NCBI GenBank assembly: GCA_942491735.1
Contig: CALOCN010000014.1
Coordinates: 1,426,001 to 1,490,000, forward strand
Direction of reading: 5' to 3'
Source: CALOCN01 sp942491735
GTDB taxonomy: Bacteria; Eisenbacteria; RBG-16-71-46; JABDJR01
DNA: 64,000 nucleotides
Part shown: piece after piece, positions 61,176-64,000 of the stretch
Layout of the letters: the number at the start of each line of letters is the position of its first letter
Position numbering within the stretch: the first letter of the stretch is position 1
Made by a program: the position numbers and the translations under genes
Notes under the pieces: generated by a model
What the model was told of the DNA's origin: nothing
Seen by the model: only the letters and a program-made list of their open reading frames with translations
Databases searched by the model: none

Positions 61176-62998
61176 GCGAGCGCACTCCGATCGCCAACGC
61201 TGCCGATCTCATCCAGCGAGTGGGGGCGGGGGAGGATCTCTCCCAGCAGTCCATAGCCGGATTGGATCTAGACGGGGCAAGCCTCGTCGAGGCCAGGCTG
61301 GGCGGCGCGTTCCTGGATTCGATTTCGCTGCGGGGGGCGGACCTGCGCGGCGCCGATTTCACCGGGGCCATGTTCGACAACGTGGACCTCTCCGGGGCCA
61401 ACCTGGAGGGGGCACGGTTCGAGCGCACCGTGTTCTCCAACGTCCGTGCCCAGGGGGCTTCGTTCCGCGGGGCCCACCTCGAGACCCTCATGGCCGGGCC
61501 GGGGAACCTGGCCGTGCGGGAGGCGGAGAAGGTCGAGATCCCCCTGGAGGAACTGGGGCTGCCGCCCATGGCGGTGGAGCGGTTCCGTGGGATCGGGATC
61601 CTCGGCTTCTATCGCCGGCCCTGTGACTTTTCCGGGGCCGACTTCACCGGGACCACCCTCAAGCGGTGTGGTTTCGACTCGGTGCTTCTGGACAAGGCGA
61701 TCTTCCACGAGGCGGTCCTGGACGAGAGCGTGCTGACCGGCTGCACTGGATCCGGTCTGGACTTCTCCGATTCCCGGCTGGTGAGCGCGGTGATCCTTGG
61801 CGGGGACCTGCGGGCCAGCCGGTTCTCCGGAGCCGGATTCCTCAAGAACATCCTGGAAAAGGTGGGGTTCACCGAGGTGGACCTGACCGGCGTGACCTTC
61901 GAGGGGGACAAGTTCCTCGATATGGATCTCCGCACCACGATCCTTCCCCGGGATCCGGCCGAGGTCACCTTCGAACGGTGCGACCTGACCGACCTCGATG
62001 TGTCGGAACAAACCCTCAACAAGGTGCTGTTCAGGACCAGCCAACTCGGGAACGCGCGCTTCGCCCAGGCACGGCTCACCGAATGTCTTCTCCTGGAGTG
62101 CGTCGCCTCCGGGGCGGATTTCACCGGGGCGGTCATCAACGGAGGGGACTTCAGCGAGTGCGTCCTGGAGAAGGCCCGCTTCGACCGGGCCACGGTGGAA
62201 GGGGCCGACCTTTCCCGGACCAAACTCGGTGAGGCATCCTTCACCGGTGCCCGTCTGGTGGAGACGCAACTGGTGGCCGCGGATCTGCGCGAAAGCGCCT
62301 GGGCAGACGCGGAGCTCGAGGGAGCGGACCTCTCGGAAGCCTGGGTCGAGCGGGCCGCGTTCGGGGGATCGCGCTGGACCGGGGTTGACGCGCGCCGTTT
62401 CGACTTCACCACCTGCGCCTCGATCCCGCGATCCTTCGTGGAGTGCAACCTGTCCGAGGGCCGACTCACCGGACTCGACCTCGCGGGATTCGACCTCACC
62501 GATGCCGACTGTGCCCGGGCCGATCTCTCCGGGGCCAACCTCGAGGGGGCGACCCTGGTCCGGGGAGAGTTCGTGGAGGTCGACCTGGAGGGGGCCCGGT
62601 TGCGTTCGGTCAAGGCGCGGGATGCCCAGTTCCCCAGGGCCAAGCTGACCCAGGCCAACTTCCGGCGGGCCGACCTGCGGGGAGCCCATTTCCTGGGAGC
62701 CACCCTCACCGGGGCCGATCTCTCCAAGGCCAATCTGGAGCGGGCCCTGTTCGACAACGCGGTGGCCGGGCGGATTGCCCTGGTGGGAGCGAACCTCCAG
62801 TACGCTATTCTCGCCGGGGCGGACATGCGTGGCGGGGACTTCCGCCAGAGCGATCTGCGGGGAACGGATCAGCACCGCTTTCGCGACGACGGCGCGGATA
62901 TGGGGGGAGCGAACCGCAAGGGAGCGCTCGGAACCGACGAGGAACGCGCCGCGGCCGAGGACTTCGAGCCGCCCACACCCGAAGAGTATGAGGCATGA
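61172..62998 (+). CDS. Pentapeptide-repeat protein
   Basis: A 608-residue protein made almost wholly of pentapeptide repeats (ADLRGADFTGAMFDNVDLSG type), with a non-repeat loop near residues ~105-150 (LAVREAEKVEIPLEELGLPPM) and a terminal tail rich in charged residues. Over 100 pentapeptides imply a very long quadrilateral beta-helix. It overlaps the genes on both sides by four bases. A scaffold, cargo-carrying or immunity role in the VgrG module is possible; none is proven. Confidence 0.92.
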   Translation: MSERTPIANAADLIQRVGAGEDLSQQSIAGLDLDGASLVEARLGGAFLDSISLRGADLRGADFTGAMFDNVDLSGANLEGARFERTVFSNVRAQGASFRGAHLETLMAGPGNLAVREAEKVEIPLEELGLPPMAVERFRGIGILGFYRRPCDFSGADFTGTTLKRCGFDSVLLDKAIFHEAVLDESVLTGCTGSGLDFSDSRLVSAVILGGDLRASRFSGAGFLKNILEKVGFTEVDLTGVTFEGDKFLDMDLRTTILPRDPAEVTFERCDLTDLDVSEQTLNKVLFRTSQLGNARFAQARLTECLLLECVASGADFTGAVINGGDFSECVLEKARFDRATVEGADLSRTKLGEASFTGARLVETQLVAADLRESAWADAELEGADLSEAWVERAAFGGSRWTGVDARRFDFTTCASIPRSFVECNLSEGRLTGLDLAGFDLTDADCARADLSGANLEGATLVRGEFVEVDLEGARLRSVKARDAQFPRAKLTQANFRRADLRGAHFLGATLTGADLSKANLERALFDNAVAGRIALVGANLQYAILAGADMRGGDFRQSDLRGTDQHRFRDDGADMGGANRKGALGTDEERAAAEDFEPPTPEEYEA

Positions 62999-63681
62999 CC
63001 ATGAACGAGACCAAGGCACGCACCGCCCACGAACCGCGTCGCACCCGGGATCCGGAAACGGCACGGGCGCGACCCGAACTCACCACCGAAGCCGGGGCCC
63101 GCGCCCGCCTGGGGGAGGACGACACGCTGCAGGTCTTCTCGCCCGAGGGGGACCTCGTCTTCGAGTACGACGCGTCGACCCGCACCACCCGCCTGCGTAT
63201 CCCGGCCGGTGACCTCGAGTTGGACGTCCCGGACGGCGCGGTGCGGGTGCGTTCCGGCAAGGGGATCGCCCTGGACAGCGACGGGCCGACCCGGATCGGG
63301 GGGGCGCGGGTGGATCTGGGGTCCGCGGAAGGCTCGGCCCGCCTGGGTATCGGGCGGGATCGGGTCGACGTCGTGACCCCGACCCTGCGCATGACCGCCC
63401 AGCGTACGGAAGCCCAACTCCAGCATGCCACCATCCGTGGGGAAGAACTCACCACGACCTGGGAACGGATACGATTGGCGGTGGATCGGCTGGATGCGTG
63501 GACCGAGCAGGTGCGCGCGCGGGCTACGGATATCCACCAGACGGTGGAGCGCACGTGGCGGCTGACCAGCGGACGTTTCGTGGCGGTGGGTCGCGACGCC
63601 TTCCGGCTCACCGGCGGCAAGTTCTTCCTTCGCGTGGAGAAGGATGTCAAGATCGACGGCGAGTCGATCGATCTCGGTTAG
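62995..63681 (+). CDS. DUF3540 domain protein
   Basis: A 228-residue protein matching the DUF3540 layout: a disordered N-terminus (~1-45), then VFSPEGDLVFEYDASTRTTRLRIPAGDLEL, SGKGIALDS, and a C-terminal RVEKDVKIDGESIDLG. DUF3540 genes typically sit between DUF2169/pentapeptide genes and DUF4150 PAAR-like genes in T6SS effector loci. The repeating short strands resemble VgrG/gp5-type beta structure, suggesting that it associates with the spike. It overlaps the previous gene by four bases (ATGA). Confidence 0.88.
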   Translation: MTMNETKARTAHEPRRTRDPETARARPELTTEAGARARLGEDDTLQVFSPEGDLVFEYDASTRTTRLRIPAGDLELDVPDGAVRVRSGKGIALDSDGPTRIGGARVDLGSAEGSARLGIGRDRVDVVTPTLRMTAQRTEAQLQHATIRGEELTTTWERIRLAVDRLDAWTEQVRARATDIHQTVERTWRLTSGRFVAVGRDAFRLTGGKFFLRVEKDVKIDGESIDLG

Positions 63682-63693
63682 GGGGACCGGCCA

Positions 63694-64000
63694 ATGTTTC
63701 CAGCATTCACCAAGGGCTCGGGGATGGTGTTCGTCTTTCCGGACGTCTGCAAGACGCCGGCGCCGCCGGCCCCGTTTGTTCCCATTCCCTATCCCAATCA
63801 GATTTCGACCAGCCAGTCCCAGGGGACTTCGACCAAGGTCAAGTTCTGCAACAAGGCCGCGGTGACCAAGGCGTCCTATACCTCCACCACGATGGGGGAC
63901 GAGGCCGGGACCCTCAAGGGGATGATCTCCCCCTTCAACATGGGCAAGATGGCCTGGCGCAAGGCGAGCAGCAAGGTGAAGGCCCAGGGCAAGGCGGTCA
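63694..64000 (+). CDS. DUF4150 PAAR-like protein, N-terminal part (runs off right edge)
   Basis: The first 102 residues of a protein cut by the window end. It begins MFPAFTKGSGMVFVFPDVCK with PAPFVPIPYPN, the DUF4150 signature also called PAAR-like, which caps the VgrG tip. A GDEAGTLKGM segment follows, also typical. DUF4150 proteins may be stand-alone or carry a C-terminal toxin; which applies cannot be seen here. It lies 12 bases after the DUF3540 gene. Confidence 0.9.
   Translation, partial: MFPAFTKGSGMVFVFPDVCKTPAPPAPFVPIPYPNQISTSQSQGTSTKVKFCNKAAVTKASYTSTTMGDEAGTLKGMISPFNMGKMAWRKASSKVKAQGKAV

Overview
The window is a gene-dense, strongly GC-rich bacterial chromosome segment. Many starts are GTG or TTG, and many adjacent genes overlap by 4 bases (ATGA/GTGA). 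No rRNA, tRNA, insertion sequence, phage gene or CRISPR array was found. A large secreted M6 protease ends in a FlgD-Ig-like C-terminal sorting module, and an ECF sigma factor is paired with a Ser/Thr kinase. Those traits fit a lineage such as Candidatus Eisenbacteria or Krumholzibacteriota, or another FCB-superphylum or deltaproteobacteria-like group. This placement is inference only; no marker gene is present.

Left part (1-15553), housekeeping and signalling: a partial flavoprotein; an FHA-GAF-PP2C phosphatase; epoxyqueuosine reductase QueG; an ECF sigma factor translationally coupled to a giant zinc-finger/Ser-Thr-kinase/NB-ARC/TPR regulator; a YjbQ protein; a polytopic membrane protein; and an M32 carboxypeptidase. 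A six-gene minus-strand operon follows for haem A synthesis and cytochrome oxidase assembly (CtaA, CtaB, ABC ATPase, ABC permease, Sco1, DUF420). A 741-base non-coding stretch with strong hairpins closes the section.

Middle part (15554-25448), secretion and envelope: the M6 protease; a TPR protein with a gluzincin-type active site; a gamma-glutamyltransferase; a rhomboid protease; and a DUF427 protein.

Right part (25454-64000), a type VI secretion island. A minus-strand envelope operon (CsgG-like protein, PEGA lipoprotein, two membrane proteins) diverges from the plus-strand T6SS run: unknown gene, tssJ, tssK, tssL, tssM, tagF, tssA, tssB, tssC, hcp, tagJ, tssE, tssF, tssG, tssH(clpV). Every core component except PAAR is present, and a PAAR-like gene lies at the right edge. 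Three tandem TPR-methyltransferase paralogues follow clpV. A short housekeeping interruption (YaiI/YqxD-type protein, DEAD-box helicase, small conserved protein) comes next. Finally there is a spike and cargo module: a divergently transcribed single-chain TssB-TssC-like protein, VgrG, a DUF2169 adaptor fused to pentapeptide repeats, a second pentapeptide-repeat protein, a DUF3540 protein and a DUF4150 PAAR-like protein cut by the window end. By analogy with known VgrG/DUF2169 loci, the toxin effector probably lies just beyond base 64000.

The most unusual items are the single-chain TssB/TssC fusion that lacks the C-terminal third of TssC, the three overlapping TPR-methyltransferases attached to the T6SS operon, the divergent CsgG/PEGA envelope operon, and the zinc-finger-kinase-NB-ARC-TPR partner of the ECF sigma factor.
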